Positions 1 through 6,574 are shown, counted from the stretch's first letter. The stretch: 11,228 nucleotides of DNA from UKL13-2 sp031431435 (GCA_031431435.1 JANPDI010000063.1:1-11228); one strand, 5' to 3'. Numbers and translations: made by a program. Notes: generated from the sequence alone by a model not told the origin.

Positions 1-156
1 CACTTTGCCTTTCGGGTTGATCCGAAGAAAATCAGGGCGCTTGTGATCACCATCGGCGATGGAAACCAATACCGGCTCGTAGGCAATGCCAAGCTCTTCC
101 AACACGATATGCGGGGCAAGTGAACAAGCGCCCGGGGAGTAGTAAAGTTTAATCAT
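1..156 (-). CDS. Glutathione S-transferase, N-terminal fragment (cut by window edge)
   Basis: The first 52 codons of a glutathione S-transferase are present and the gene runs off the left edge. The ATG is at 156-154. The protein begins MIKLYYSPGACSLAPHIVLE, the thioredoxin-fold opening of bacterial (beta-class-like) GSTs. Cys11 in the SPGACS motif sits at the position of the catalytic Cys10 of that class. The visible part ends in NPKGKV (residues 47-52), just before the conserved cis-proline that binds the glutathione backbone. The family is cytosolic and conjugates or reduces substrates with glutathione; the substrate cannot be told from this fragment. No good Shine-Dalgarno sequence is visible. 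A perfect inverted repeat lies 35 bases upstream of the start and may be an operator. There is no evident tie to the carboxylate genes beside it. Confidence 0.9.
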   Translation of the reverse strand, partial: MIKLYYSPGACSLAPHIVLEELGIAYEPVLVSIADGDHKRPDFLRINPKGKV

Positions 157-190
157 GGTCACAATTTAGCGAAATGTCGGCCATTGCACA

Positions 191-212
191 ATACTTACCC
201 GCCGGTAAGTAT
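191..212. promoter_or_regulatory. Perfect 9-bp inverted repeat, candidate operator for gst
   Basis: ATACTTACC (191-199) and GGTAAGTAT (204-212) are exact reverse complements around a 4-base centre, CGCC. The repeat lies 35 bases upstream of the GST start, where an operator over a promoter is expected. The TTACC-N4-GGTAA shape resembles sites of TetR/AcrR-type repressors, but this is resemblance only and no regulator gene is in the window. A T-rich stretch (216-222) follows on the plus strand, so a stem-loop role is possible, but no plus-strand gene would use it. Confidence 0.45.
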
Positions 213-298
213 CAGTATTTTTTCTGAATCACCTTAACAGGCATGTATATTTACGATAGTGTTCACTTACATAAAAATCGTAAAATGTCTTTCTTGAT

Positions 299-315
299 GC
301 GGCTATTTGAGCCGC
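299..315 (-). terminator. Short stem-loop at the end of the GlxR-like gene (weak)
   Basis: GCGGCT (299-304) pairs with AGCCGC (310-315) around the 5-base loop ATTTG. The stem overlaps the TAG stop codon at 303-305 of the upstream reductase gene. No clear T tract follows on the minus strand, so this is at best a weak or factor-assisted end signal and could be chance. Confidence 0.2.
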
Positions 316-1160
316 GTGATGAGCGACGAGGTATCAAAACGTGCGCCACCAGCCTGTTGAATTTCGGCATAAAACTGATCGACAGCCGCCGTTAATGGCA
401 ATTTCGCACCATTTCGGCGCGCCTCCTCCAGGCAGATACCCAAGTCTTTCCGCATCCAGTCAACCGCAAAACCAAAATTGAATTCACGCTTAAGCATGGT
501 CCGGCCGCGATTCTCCATTTGCCACGATTGCGCCGCACCTTTGGAAATGACATCGAGCACAAGATTGCCGTCCAGTCCGGCCTTTTCCGCAAACGCCAAA
601 CCCTCGGACAGTGCCTGCACCAAACCGGCAATACAAATTTGATTGACCATCTTGGTCAGTTGTCCGGCACCGGATTCGCCCATCAACGTGGTCGCCTTGG
701 CATACGAATCGATGACCGGTTTGGACTTGTCAAATGTCGCTTGATCGCCGCCGCACATCACCGTGAGTTGTCCTTTTTCGGCGCCGGCCTGACCACCTGA
801 AACCGGTCCGTCAATAAACCCGATGCCGCGTGTTTTTGCGATGCCATTCAACGTGCGCGCGACATCTGCCGACGCTGTTGTGTGGTCGACCAAAATGGTG
901 CCGGGCTTCATCGCGGCAATTGCCGCATTGCCGACTTCGGTCAAATCACGATCATTGCCAACACACATCATGACCATGTCCGCATTGGCCACCGCACCCG
1001 CCACCGTTGCCGCCATTGCCCCGCCGTGCTGCGCGACCCACGCCTCGGCCTTAGCGGTGGTACGGTTATATACCGTGACGTCGAAACCTTTTGCCTTGAG
1101 GTGACCGGCCATTGGATAGCCCATGACGCCAAGACCAAGAAACGCGATTTTTATACTCAT
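303..1160 (-). CDS. GlxR/GarR-like 3-hydroxyacid dehydrogenase (tartronate semialdehyde reductase or 3-hydroxyisobutyrate dehydrogenase family)
   Basis: This is a cytosolic NAD(P)-dependent beta-hydroxyacid dehydrogenase of 285 residues, normal for the family. The N-terminal Rossmann domain carries GLGVMG (residues 9-14). NRT (32-34) follows the second beta strand, which favours NADP, though that is only a tendency. The substrate-binding motif DGPVSGG is at 118-123 within a longer conserved block. The catalytic lysine is Lys170 in GAGQLTKMVNQ, and a second conserved lysine lies in RKDLG (238-241). The C-terminal half is the all-helical domain. The ATG start has AAGGA a few bases upstream. Members reduce tartronate semialdehyde to glycerate or oxidise 3-hydroxyisobutyrate, and sequence alone does not separate these. 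The GhrB-like dehydrogenase 100 bases upstream on the same strand makes a glyoxylate/glycerate role somewhat more likely. That is inference. Confidence 0.88.
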   Translation of the reverse strand: MSIKIAFLGLGVMGYPMAGHLKAKGFDVTVYNRTTAKAEAWVAQHGGAMAATVAGAVANADMVMMCVGNDRDLTEVGNAAIAAMKPGTILVDHTTASADVARTLNGIAKTRGIGFIDGPVSGGQAGAEKGQLTVMCGGDQATFDKSKPVIDSYAKATTLMGESGAGQLTKMVNQICIAGLVQALSEGLAFAEKAGLDGNLVLDVISKGAAQSWQMENRGRTMLKREFNFGFAVDWMRKDLGICLEEARRNGAKLPLTAAVDQFYAEIQQAGGARFDTSSLITRLK

Positions 1161-1260
1161 TTGGAATCCTTAAATCGACCATAAATAGGGGCATCTTGAT
1201 GGCGACGGCAAACTTGATGCGGCGCCAGCGAAACAATTTTTGCCGCGACGACTCACGCCA

Positions 1261-2226
1261 TCACGGATTCAGCAGATTTGGCGGCACGCTGCCAGCAACC
1301 GCCACGGATAGATTGTGCGCGGCCAGATTTGCCATCGCCATGCGGGTGTTCCGCGTCGCGCTGCCAATATGCGGCGTCAACACCACATTGTCCAACGCAA
1401 GGAACGCCGGATTGAGTGCCGGTTCGTTTTCGAATACATCGATACCGGCGCCGGCAATCCGCTTTTCTTGCAACGCCTGAATCAATGCCACATCATCGGC
1501 GACACCGCCGCGCGCGGTATTGATAAAGATGGCGGAGGGCTTCATCATCGCGAGCTCGGCGGCACCGATCAAATGATGCGTTTCTTTCGAGTACGGCACC
1601 ATCACCACCACAAAATCGCTCTGCGACAATACCTCGGCTTTGCTCGCATACCGCACCTTTAATGCCGCCTCGGTCGCGCCGTCAAGACGGCTGCGGTTGT
1701 AATAAAGCGTATTCATCTCAAACCCCAGCGCGCGTTTGGCGACGGTTTGTCCGATACGTCCCATGCCGATAATGCCGAGTGTGGCGTGATGCACATCACA
1801 GCCGAGCCATTGTTGCAGCGCAAACCCCTTTTTCCATTCACCGCGTCTGAGCCGCGCTTCGGTTTCTGTAATGCGCCGCGCGGTCGCCATGAGCAATGCA
1901 AACGTCAGGTCGGCCGTTGTGTCATTCAATACACCCGGGGTGTTGGTCACCTTCACACCGCGTTTGGTCGCTTCTGCAATATCAATATTGTTGTAACCAA
2001 CTGCAATATTCGACACCACCTTGACCGACGGGCACGCATCAAAAAACGCCGTGTCAATCTTTTCTGTCAGGCAGGTCATCACACCGACACAGCCTTGTGC
2101 ACGCGCCCGCAACGAATCGGGTGTTAACACGTCGTCACTTGCGTTGTGATCAACTTCAAATTGTTGCGCAAGTGCGGCGACAACCTCGGGAAACACTTGT
2201 CGCGTAATCAGGATTTTAGATTTCAT
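1261..2226 (-). CDS. D-isomer-specific 2-hydroxyacid dehydrogenase (glyoxylate/hydroxypyruvate reductase, GhrB-like)
   Basis: This is a 321-residue cytosolic NAD(P)H-dependent reductase of the D-2-hydroxyacid dehydrogenase family. It most resembles the GhrB/GRHPR group, which reduces glyoxylate to glycolate and hydroxypyruvate to D-glycerate (some members reduce 2-ketogluconate). The cofactor loop is GMGRIG (154-159). NRSR (177-180) at the end of the next strand suggests NADPH. The catalytic triad is visible: Arg239 in NTARGG, Glu268 in DVFENEP and His286 in LTPHIGSAT. The substrate-loop motif is NIAVGYNNID (73-82). The ATG at 2226 (MKSKILITRQ) is preferred over an in-frame TTG six codons upstream because it matches usual family N-termini; neither start has a strong Shine-Dalgarno sequence. 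The gene lies between the TRAP permease and the GlxR-like reductase, all on one strand. The exact substrate is uncertain. Confidence 0.88.
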   Translation of the reverse strand: MKSKILITRQVFPEVVAALAQQFEVDHNASDDVLTPDSLRARAQGCVGVMTCLTEKIDTAFFDACPSVKVVSNIAVGYNNIDIAEATKRGVKVTNTPGVLNDTTADLTFALLMATARRITETEARLRRGEWKKGFALQQWLGCDVHHATLGIIGMGRIGQTVAKRALGFEMNTLYYNRSRLDGATEAALKVRYASKAEVLSQSDFVVVMVPYSKETHHLIGAAELAMMKPSAIFINTARGGVADDVALIQALQEKRIAGAGIDVFENEPALNPAFLALDNVVLTPHIGSATRNTRMAMANLAAHNLSVAVAGSVPPNLLNP

Positions 2227-2263
2227 ATGAGAATGGAAAGCCAACAGCAGCAGAAGCTAATTG

Positions 2264-2310
2264 TGCGAGGGGAAGTGCCTGCGTGCGCCGGCGGGAGCGC
2301 GCACCTCGCA
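2264..2310 (-). other. Stem-loop in the leader of the 2-hydroxyacid dehydrogenase gene
   Basis: TGCGAGG (2264-2270) pairs exactly with CCTCGCA (2304-2310). Inside it, GTGCGC (2283-2288) can pair with GCGCAC (2299-2304). The two helices share base 2304 and leave a one-sided bulge at 2271-2282. The structure would lie in the transcript about 40 bases before the ATG at 2226. No T tract follows, so it is not a typical intrinsic terminator. It may be an RNA leader structure or simply GC-rich sequence. Confidence 0.3.
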
Positions 2311-2368
2311 TGAAGAAACGCAAACATCGTCTGGCGAAACGCTTAACCGCAGGACGACACGCTGACCA

Positions 2369-2408
2369 GCCGGGTTGAGCGGCGCCACAGCGTCCGCTCC
2401 AACCCGGC
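2369..2408 (-). terminator. Strong stem-loop 36 bases after the TRAP large-permease stop
   Basis: The arms are 2369-2382 and 2394-2408. Fourteen base pairs form with one bulged G (GCCGGGTTG-AGCGG against CCGCTCCAACCCGGC), and the loop is 11 bases. Its place just past the stop codon of the large permease gene fits a transcript end or an mRNA-stabilising hairpin. The bases after it on the minus strand (TGGTCAGCG...) are not T-rich, so it lacks the second half of a classical intrinsic terminator. The gap 2227-2443 otherwise holds only the leader stem-loop described separately and no supported gene. Confidence 0.45.
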
Positions 2409-2443
2409 AAGTTATTCCGGCAGCAACGCCGTCCTGAATAACC

Positions 2444-4615
2444 CTATTTGTAAAGCAGATTCGGCAACCACAAACCAATTTGCGGGAACACGTACAAGAT
2501 AAAGATGGCGAATACCTGTATTCCCATAAACGGCATCATGCCTGCAAAAATCTGATTCAGCGTCACGTGCGGCGGCGAAACCCCCTTCAAATAGAACGCG
2601 GCCATGGCCACCGGTGGTGACAAGAATGCTGTTTGCAGATTCAGCGCGACCAACAGTCCAAAAAACAGCGGATCGATACCAAATTTTGGCAATAGCGGAA
2701 TAAAAATCGGCATAAAGATCACGATGATCTCGGTCCACTCCAGCGGCCAGCCCAACACAAAGATGATGAATTGTGCCAGCAACATGAACTGCAACGGCGT
2801 CAGGCCGAGTGACAACACCCAGTTTTCGACAATGGCTTGTCCACCAAGCAACGCAAACGCTGCGGAGAAAATCGACGAGCCGACAAACAACCAGCAAACC
2901 ATTGCCGACGTCTTGGCAGTGAGGTAGGTTGATTCACGCACCGTGCCGATCATTTTTGCCTGCACCATGGCAATGACCGCCCAAACACCGAGTGCACCCA
3001 TTGACATCCAGCCGACCCAATCGGTTGGTGGCGTTGCCACCACCTCGGCCTTGAACAAAATAAACCAGACCACCGCCACCATAAACACCATCCAAAGCGG
3101 CACCCAGATTTTTGCCGATCTGATGATATTTTCACGCGGCTGTGTCAGCAACAAATATACGGATGCCAGAATGAACCCGCCGAGCGACCCGACGGCTGCG
3201 GCCTCAGTTGGTGTTGCCAACCCGAACATAATTGTTCCGAGCACGGCCAGAATCATGACCGACAATGGAAAAAACGATGTCAGCAACATTTTGAAGACTT
3301 CGAGTCGTGCAAACGTCAAGGTGACGTAAAGCACCGTCAGCATACTCAGGCCGACACCAAACACATACCAGAATGCCCGCGGCGTCGGGTCGCGCTTGAA
3401 CTCATGAAAGCCCGGCGGGTTAACCACTTCTACACTGTTTGTGTCAACTTTGGCGGACGTTGCGCGCTCGGTGCCCGGCGGCTCTTGCACACCGCTTGCG
3501 GCCGGCTCCTTGACGGTGCCGGGTGGCTCTTGCACACCTTCAGCAACGGGTTCTTTAAGGTCGCTGACAGGCGGCTCAGCCAGGCTGCCGGATGTCGACT
3601 CGGTGCTGCCGGCCACACCCATTTGCTGCAAGCCGCTGACATCTTGAACTTCATTCGGGCGGGTCAAGGCGTTCCACGTCAAGCCCATCATGACCACAAA
3701 AACGATCAGCGGTGCCAACGTCACGCCCAATTCTTTCAGGATCACCTTGGTCGAAATGTCAGCGTTGCGCTCGCCCTTGAGTGCCAGCATTAATGACGGC
3801 AGCGCCAAGCGCCCGACCGACGCATTAATTTCCTTGTTGGCAGGTGGCAACGTGATCACACGCTCGCTAGCTGGTAGTGGTGGCGCCAAATGTGGCTTCC
3901 ACTTGGCGACGATCATGACATAGAGGCAATAAAGCCCTGCCAGCATCAATCCCGGAAAGAGTGCACCTGCATACAACTGTGGCACCGATACACCGGCCGT
4001 GGCGCCATACACAATCAGCATGACTGACGGCGGGATCAGAATTCCCAGGCAGCCGCCGGCGGTGATCACACCCGCAGATAAGCGTACATCGTAGCCTGAA
4101 CGCAACATTGCCGGCAATGCCAGCAACCCCATCAGCGTCACAACCGCACCAACAATCCCGGTGGCGGTGGCAAAAATGGCACAGGTGACCAATGTCGCCA
4201 CGGCGAGCGAACCGGGCACGCGCGCGAGCGCCAAATGCAACGACTTGAACAATTTACTCACCAAATTGGCGCGTTCGACCAGATAGCCCATGAACACAAA
4301 CAACGGGATCGAAATCAAGACATCGTTACGCATCACCCCGAAGGTGCTTTGCACCATCAAGTCCAGCGTCTGCTGCAGCGCACGCTCCGAATGGCCGTCA
4401 CTTCGCGACCAATAGGCAAAAAACGCGAACATCATGCCCATGCCCATCAACGTAAATGCCGTCGGGAAGCCAAGCATGATCGCCACCACCACCAGCCCCA
4501 GCATTAACAATCCCAAATGACCGTTGGTCATGTTGGACCATGGCAGGAAAACAGCAACTGCCGTCAGGATGATGGCCATCAGGCCAAAACCAAACCAGAG
4601 TTCTTTGCGGATCAT
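2444..4615 (-). CDS. dctM: TRAP transporter large permease (DctM family), unusually long form with internal insert
   Basis: This is the large membrane subunit of a tripartite TRAP transporter and forms the sodium-coupled substrate channel in the inner membrane. It has 723 residues, against about 430 for the classical DctM. The N-terminal half (1-237) reads as normal DctM, with GVITAGGCLGILIPPSVMLI at 182-201. The second half starts near 440 and carries the signature TPTEAAAVG (468-476), with AFLSPPVAMAAFYLKG at 663-678. Between them lies an insert: a hydrophobic segment (297-315), a hydrophilic Pro/Glu-rich stretch (318-410) with a 15-residue tandem repeat, and another hydrophobic segment (414-433). 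A second insert with hydrophobic segments spans about 500-556. Long forms are known in the mannitol/chloroaromatic TRAP group (FcbT3, COG4664), which the size and partners suggest. The ATG overlaps the dctQ stop codon (ATGA), so the two genes are translationally coupled. The substrate is set by the binding protein. Confidence 0.9.
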   Translation of the reverse strand: MIRKELWFGFGLMAIILTAVAVFLPWSNMTNGHLGLLMLGLVVVAIMLGFPTAFTLMGMGMMFAFFAYWSRSDGHSERALQQTLDLMVQSTFGVMRNDVLISIPLFVFMGYLVERANLVSKLFKSLHLALARVPGSLAVATLVTCAIFATATGIVGAVVTLMGLLALPAMLRSGYDVRLSAGVITAGGCLGILIPPSVMLIVYGATAGVSVPQLYAGALFPGLMLAGLYCLYVMIVAKWKPHLAPPLPASERVITLPPANKEINASVGRLALPSLMLALKGERNADISTKVILKELGVTLAPLIVFVVMMGLTWNALTRPNEVQDVSGLQQMGVAGSTESTSGSLAEPPVSDLKEPVAEGVQEPPGTVKEPAASGVQEPPGTERATSAKVDTNSVEVVNPPGFHEFKRDPTPRAFWYVFGVGLSMLTVLYVTLTFARLEVFKMLLTSFFPLSVMILAVLGTIMFGLATPTEAAAVGSLGGFILASVYLLLTQPRENIIRSAKIWVPLWMVFMVAVVWFILFKAEVVATPPTDWVGWMSMGALGVWAVIAMVQAKMIGTVRESTYLTAKTSAMVCWLFVGSSIFSAAFALLGGQAIVENWVLSLGLTPLQFMLLAQFIIFVLGWPLEWTEIIVIFMPIFIPLLPKFGIDPLFFGLLVALNLQTAFLSPPVAMAAFYLKGVSPPHVTLNQIFAGMMPFMGIQVFAIFILYVFPQIGLWLPNLLYK
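3467..3556 (-). repeat. Two 45-bp tandem repeats inside the TRAP large permease gene
   Basis: Unit 1 (3512-3556) encodes KEPVAEGVQEPPGTV (residues 354-368) and unit 2 (3467-3511) encodes KEPAASGVQEPPGTE (369-383). The units are in frame and directly adjacent. They share about 70 percent of bases by eye, while the protein units are 11 of 15 identical. A degenerate related stretch, AEPPVSDL (346-353), comes just before. The repeat sits in the hydrophilic part of the insert and is likely a disordered, acidic, proline-rich loop. An even number of units and preserved frame argue for a real protein segment rather than an assembly error. Confidence 0.9.
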
Positions 4616-5232
4616 TTCTTCTCTCCCGCTGCAATCACATATTTATCGAGCGCCGCAATATCCTCATCTTTCACGTCAACCATTTGCTTGAGTTTTTCAA
4701 CGTCAACTTCCTCGACGTCTTCAATACGTGACGGCCATGCGCCGTCACGGATGCAAATCACACACCGGATAATTTCAACCACCCCCTGCAGCAGCAGCAA
4801 TCCACCGGCGAGCGGGATGACGAATTTGAATGGGTACAACGGCAGCGGGTCTGCGGAAAATGTTTGTTCGTTGATCTTGATCGAGTCGTTGAAAAACGTC
4901 CAGCCGGCATACGTAAGTGCAACAACACCCGGCAGGAAGAACACAAAATACAGAATAAGGTCGAGCGTTGCCTGGGTGCGCGGCCGGAAAAAACCGTACA
5001 ACACATCACCACGCACGTGGCCATTTTTTGACAGCGTATAGGCACCGGCCATCATGAACAAAACACCATAAAGCATGATCTGCGCATCGAGCACCCAGCC
5101 ATGCGGCGTATTCAGGACGTAACGCGAAAATACCTCCCAGCCGATCAGAACCGTCAAGGCAACGACGCTCCATGAACATACCTGTCCAAACCAGGTCGAA
5201 AATTTATCAACGCCCAGTAGTATTTTTTGCAT
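4612..5232 (-). CDS. dctQ: TRAP transporter small permease (DctQ family)
   Basis: This is the small membrane subunit that pairs with the large permease in the inner membrane. It has 206 residues. Four hydrophobic helices are visible at about 19-40, 49-67, 89-112 and 135-158. The DctQ core pattern WEVFSRYVLNTPHGW (32-46) is followed by a second helix and the loop SKNGHVRGDVLY (68-79). After the fourth helix comes a 45-residue charged, acidic tail (IEDVEEVDVEKLKQMVDVKDED and beyond, from 170), which would lie in the cytoplasm and is longer than in short DctQ proteins. The ATG at 5232 has AGGGAG upstream; an in-frame TTG at 5277 is rejected. The stop overlaps the ATG of the large permease gene by 4 bases. 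The gene is 103 bases downstream of the binding-protein gene, with a terminator-like hairpin between. The mannitol/chloroaromatic (FcbT2, COG4665) group is the likely home. Confidence 0.9.
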   Translation of the reverse strand: MQKILLGVDKFSTWFGQVCSWSVVALTVLIGWEVFSRYVLNTPHGWVLDAQIMLYGVLFMMAGAYTLSKNGHVRGDVLYGFFRPRTQATLDLILYFVFFLPGVVALTYAGWTFFNDSIKINEQTFSADPLPLYPFKFVIPLAGGLLLLQGVVEIIRCVICIRDGAWPSRIEDVEEVDVEKLKQMVDVKDEDIAALDKYVIAAGEKK

Positions 5233-5280
5233 TTGTGGCTCCCTGTGGTGCGGGCACGCGTGATCGCGGGCGGGCAAATA

Positions 5281-5309
5281 AAAACGGCGGCGTTGAACGC
5301 CGCCGTTTT
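5281..5309 (-). terminator. Terminator-like hairpin between the TRAP binding-protein and permease genes
   Basis: AAAACGGCGGCG (5281-5292) and CGCCGCCGTTTT (5298-5309) are exact reverse complements around a 5-base loop; two further loop bases on each side can also pair. On the minus strand the GC-rich stem is followed by TTTTTATTTG, the T tract of an intrinsic terminator. It lies 26 bases after the dctP stop and about 48 bases before the dctQ start. Similar hairpins between highly expressed binding-protein genes and their permease genes cause partial termination or protect the upstream mRNA. That is the likely role here. Confidence 0.8.
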
Positions 5310-5335
5310 ACCGAACTTTCTGGTGTACAACGTTA

Positions 5336-6451
5336 CTATTTTTTGGCGCGGAAGAAGTGGTTGTAAGCCATCTTGTAATCAACCAGCGTGTCATTTTGCC
5401 ATCCGGCCGCACGCTGCGCAAAAGCCTTCATGGAATCGTTCACCTTTTTGAAAGTTGGATTCTCACTTTCCTTCTTGGCGGTGATCTTGTCCCAGCTTGC
5501 CAGCTGGGCACGCAGGATCGCATCAGGCGTCTTGAAAAACTTCACACCTTGTTTCGCCTTCATCTCAGCGTAGTCTGTCGAGTAGCGGTCAATCGCCTTC
5601 CACGACATGTCTGCCGACGATGCCTGAACCGCGTTATCGATGATCGCCTTCAACTCCGGTGCCAGCGAATCGTATTTTTTCTTGTTGAACGTAATCTCGA
5701 AGTTTTCTGACGACTGGTGAAAACTCTGCAACATACAGTTTTTGGCAACGTCGGGGAAACCCAGGTTACGATCCGAACTGGCGTTGTTGAATTCCGCCGC
5801 ATCGAGCAGGCCACGATCGAGGGCCGACACAATTTCGCCGCCCGGCAACGGATTCACCGCCGCACCCATGTCGTTGTAAATATCGACCGCCAACCCCACG
5901 GTACGGAATTTAACCCCTTTCAGGTCGGTAACCTTGGTGACGGGTTTCTTAAACCAGCCGAACGGTTGGGTCGGCATTGGCGCGTAGATAAACGATTGCA
6001 CGTCCACATTCAACGTCTTGTAGATTTCTTCGAGCAGTTGTTTGCCACCGCCGTAGTAGTGCCATGCCAGCACCATGTTGGCATCCATACCCCACGCCGG
6101 ACCGGAACCCCACAGCGCCAAAGCTTGTTGTTTACCATACCAGTACGCCACCACACCGTGGCCGCCATCGAGTGTGCCTTTGGATACGGCATCCAGCAGA
6201 TCAAATGCCTTGACGACAGATCCCGCCGGCAGCACTTCAATTTTGAGGCGTCCACCCGCCATATCGTTGACCTTTTTGGCGAAGTCATTGGCGTACTCGT
6301 GGAAAATATCTTTTGCCGGCCAGGTCGATTGAAAACGCAGGCTGACGGTCTGTGCTTTGGCAATCATTGGGAAGCCGGTAATGGCGGCGCCACCAGCGGC
6401 AGCAGAACCGGCCAAGAATTTGCGGCGTGTGGGTTGTGATTGTTGTGTCAT
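5336..6451 (-). CDS. TRAP transporter periplasmic substrate-binding protein (DctP family, FcbT1/TakP-like)
   Basis: This periplasmic receptor captures the substrate and delivers it to the DctQM membrane pair. It has 371 residues. The N-terminus TRRKFLAGSAAAGGAAITG (8-26) is a twin-arginine (Tat) signal, with cleavage likely near AKA-Q (31-34), so it should be exported folded. The mature part starts SLRFQSTWPAKDIFHEYAN, typical of the mannitol/chloroaromatic group (COG4663), which includes the 2-oxoacid binder TakP and a lactate binder. Gln162 (TQPFGWF), Arg183 (GVKFRT) and Glu220 (DAAEF) line up with ligand and cation contacts recalled for TakP. Phe221 replaces the usual Trp next to that Glu. 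The ATG at 6451 has GAGGA seven bases upstream; a longer in-frame start at 6508 would put 19 residues before the Tat motif and is rejected. A small 2-oxo or 2-hydroxy acid such as lactate or pyruvate is the best substrate guess. Confidence 0.9.
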   Translation of the reverse strand: MTQQSQPTRRKFLAGSAAAGGAAITGFPMIAKAQTVSLRFQSTWPAKDIFHEYANDFAKKVNDMAGGRLKIEVLPAGSVVKAFDLLDAVSKGTLDGGHGVVAYWYGKQQALALWGSGPAWGMDANMVLAWHYYGGGKQLLEEIYKTLNVDVQSFIYAPMPTQPFGWFKKPVTKVTDLKGVKFRTVGLAVDIYNDMGAAVNPLPGGEIVSALDRGLLDAAEFNNASSDRNLGFPDVAKNCMLQSFHQSSENFEITFNKKKYDSLAPELKAIIDNAVQASSADMSWKAIDRYSTDYAEMKAKQGVKFFKTPDAILRAQLASWDKITAKKESENPTFKKVNDSMKAFAQRAAGWQNDTLVDYKMAYNHFFRAKK

Positions 6452-6541
6452 GTTTATCCTCGTTTTGGAATTATGGTGCTGCATGGAGAAATTGCTTCCG
6501 TGTTGCAACTTGCTGCAAAAATACTGACAACCGAACCACTG

Positions 6542-6570
6542 ATGCTAATGCGCAACAGGGCGAATCGCAA
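6542..6570 (-). promoter_or_regulatory. Candidate sigma-70 promoter for the TRAP operon
   Basis: On the minus strand TTGCGA (6570-6565) and TAGCAT (6547-6542) stand 17 bases apart. Each matches the -35 and -10 consensus at 4 of 6 positions. Transcription would begin near 6535, giving a leader of about 85 bases before the dctP ATG. The match is moderate and chosen partly for position. The whole gap 6452-6681 separates the transporter genes from the NhaD-like gene upstream, and no gene is seen in it. Confidence 0.3.
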
Positions 6571-6574
6571 GTAA

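Noticed and set aside
519..1104. Plus-strand open frames over the GlxR-like gene
   Set aside because: They are antisense shadows of a well-conserved minus-strand gene, show no recognisable family and have Arg/His/Ala-rich low-information translations. The same holds for the other plus-strand frames across the window.
293..1223. 11-base direct repeat CTTGATGCGGC at 293-303 and 1213-1223, on either side of the GlxR-like gene
   Set aside because: It is too short to call an insertion scar; there is no transposase, no terminal inverted repeat and no composition shift, and one copy overlaps the stop codon of the gene.
2227..2244. Six-codon N-terminal extension of the 2-hydroxyacid dehydrogenase from a TTG
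   Set aside because: TTG is a rare start, no Shine-Dalgarno sequence precedes it, and the ATG at 2226 gives the usual family N-terminus.
2216..2478. Small minus-strand frames in the gap after the TRAP permease gene
   Set aside because: They overlap flanking genes, lack ribosome binding sites and read as Arg/Cys-rich translations of GC-rich stem-loop DNA.
6452..6508. Longer start for the TRAP binding protein
   Set aside because: It would place 19 residues before the Tat signal, and the ATG at 6451 has a clear GAGGA at good spacing.
6503..6535. Possible sigma-54 promoter around TTGTCAGTATTTTTGC upstream of dctP
   Set aside because: The spacing between the GG and GC elements does not fit the fixed -24/-12 geometry.
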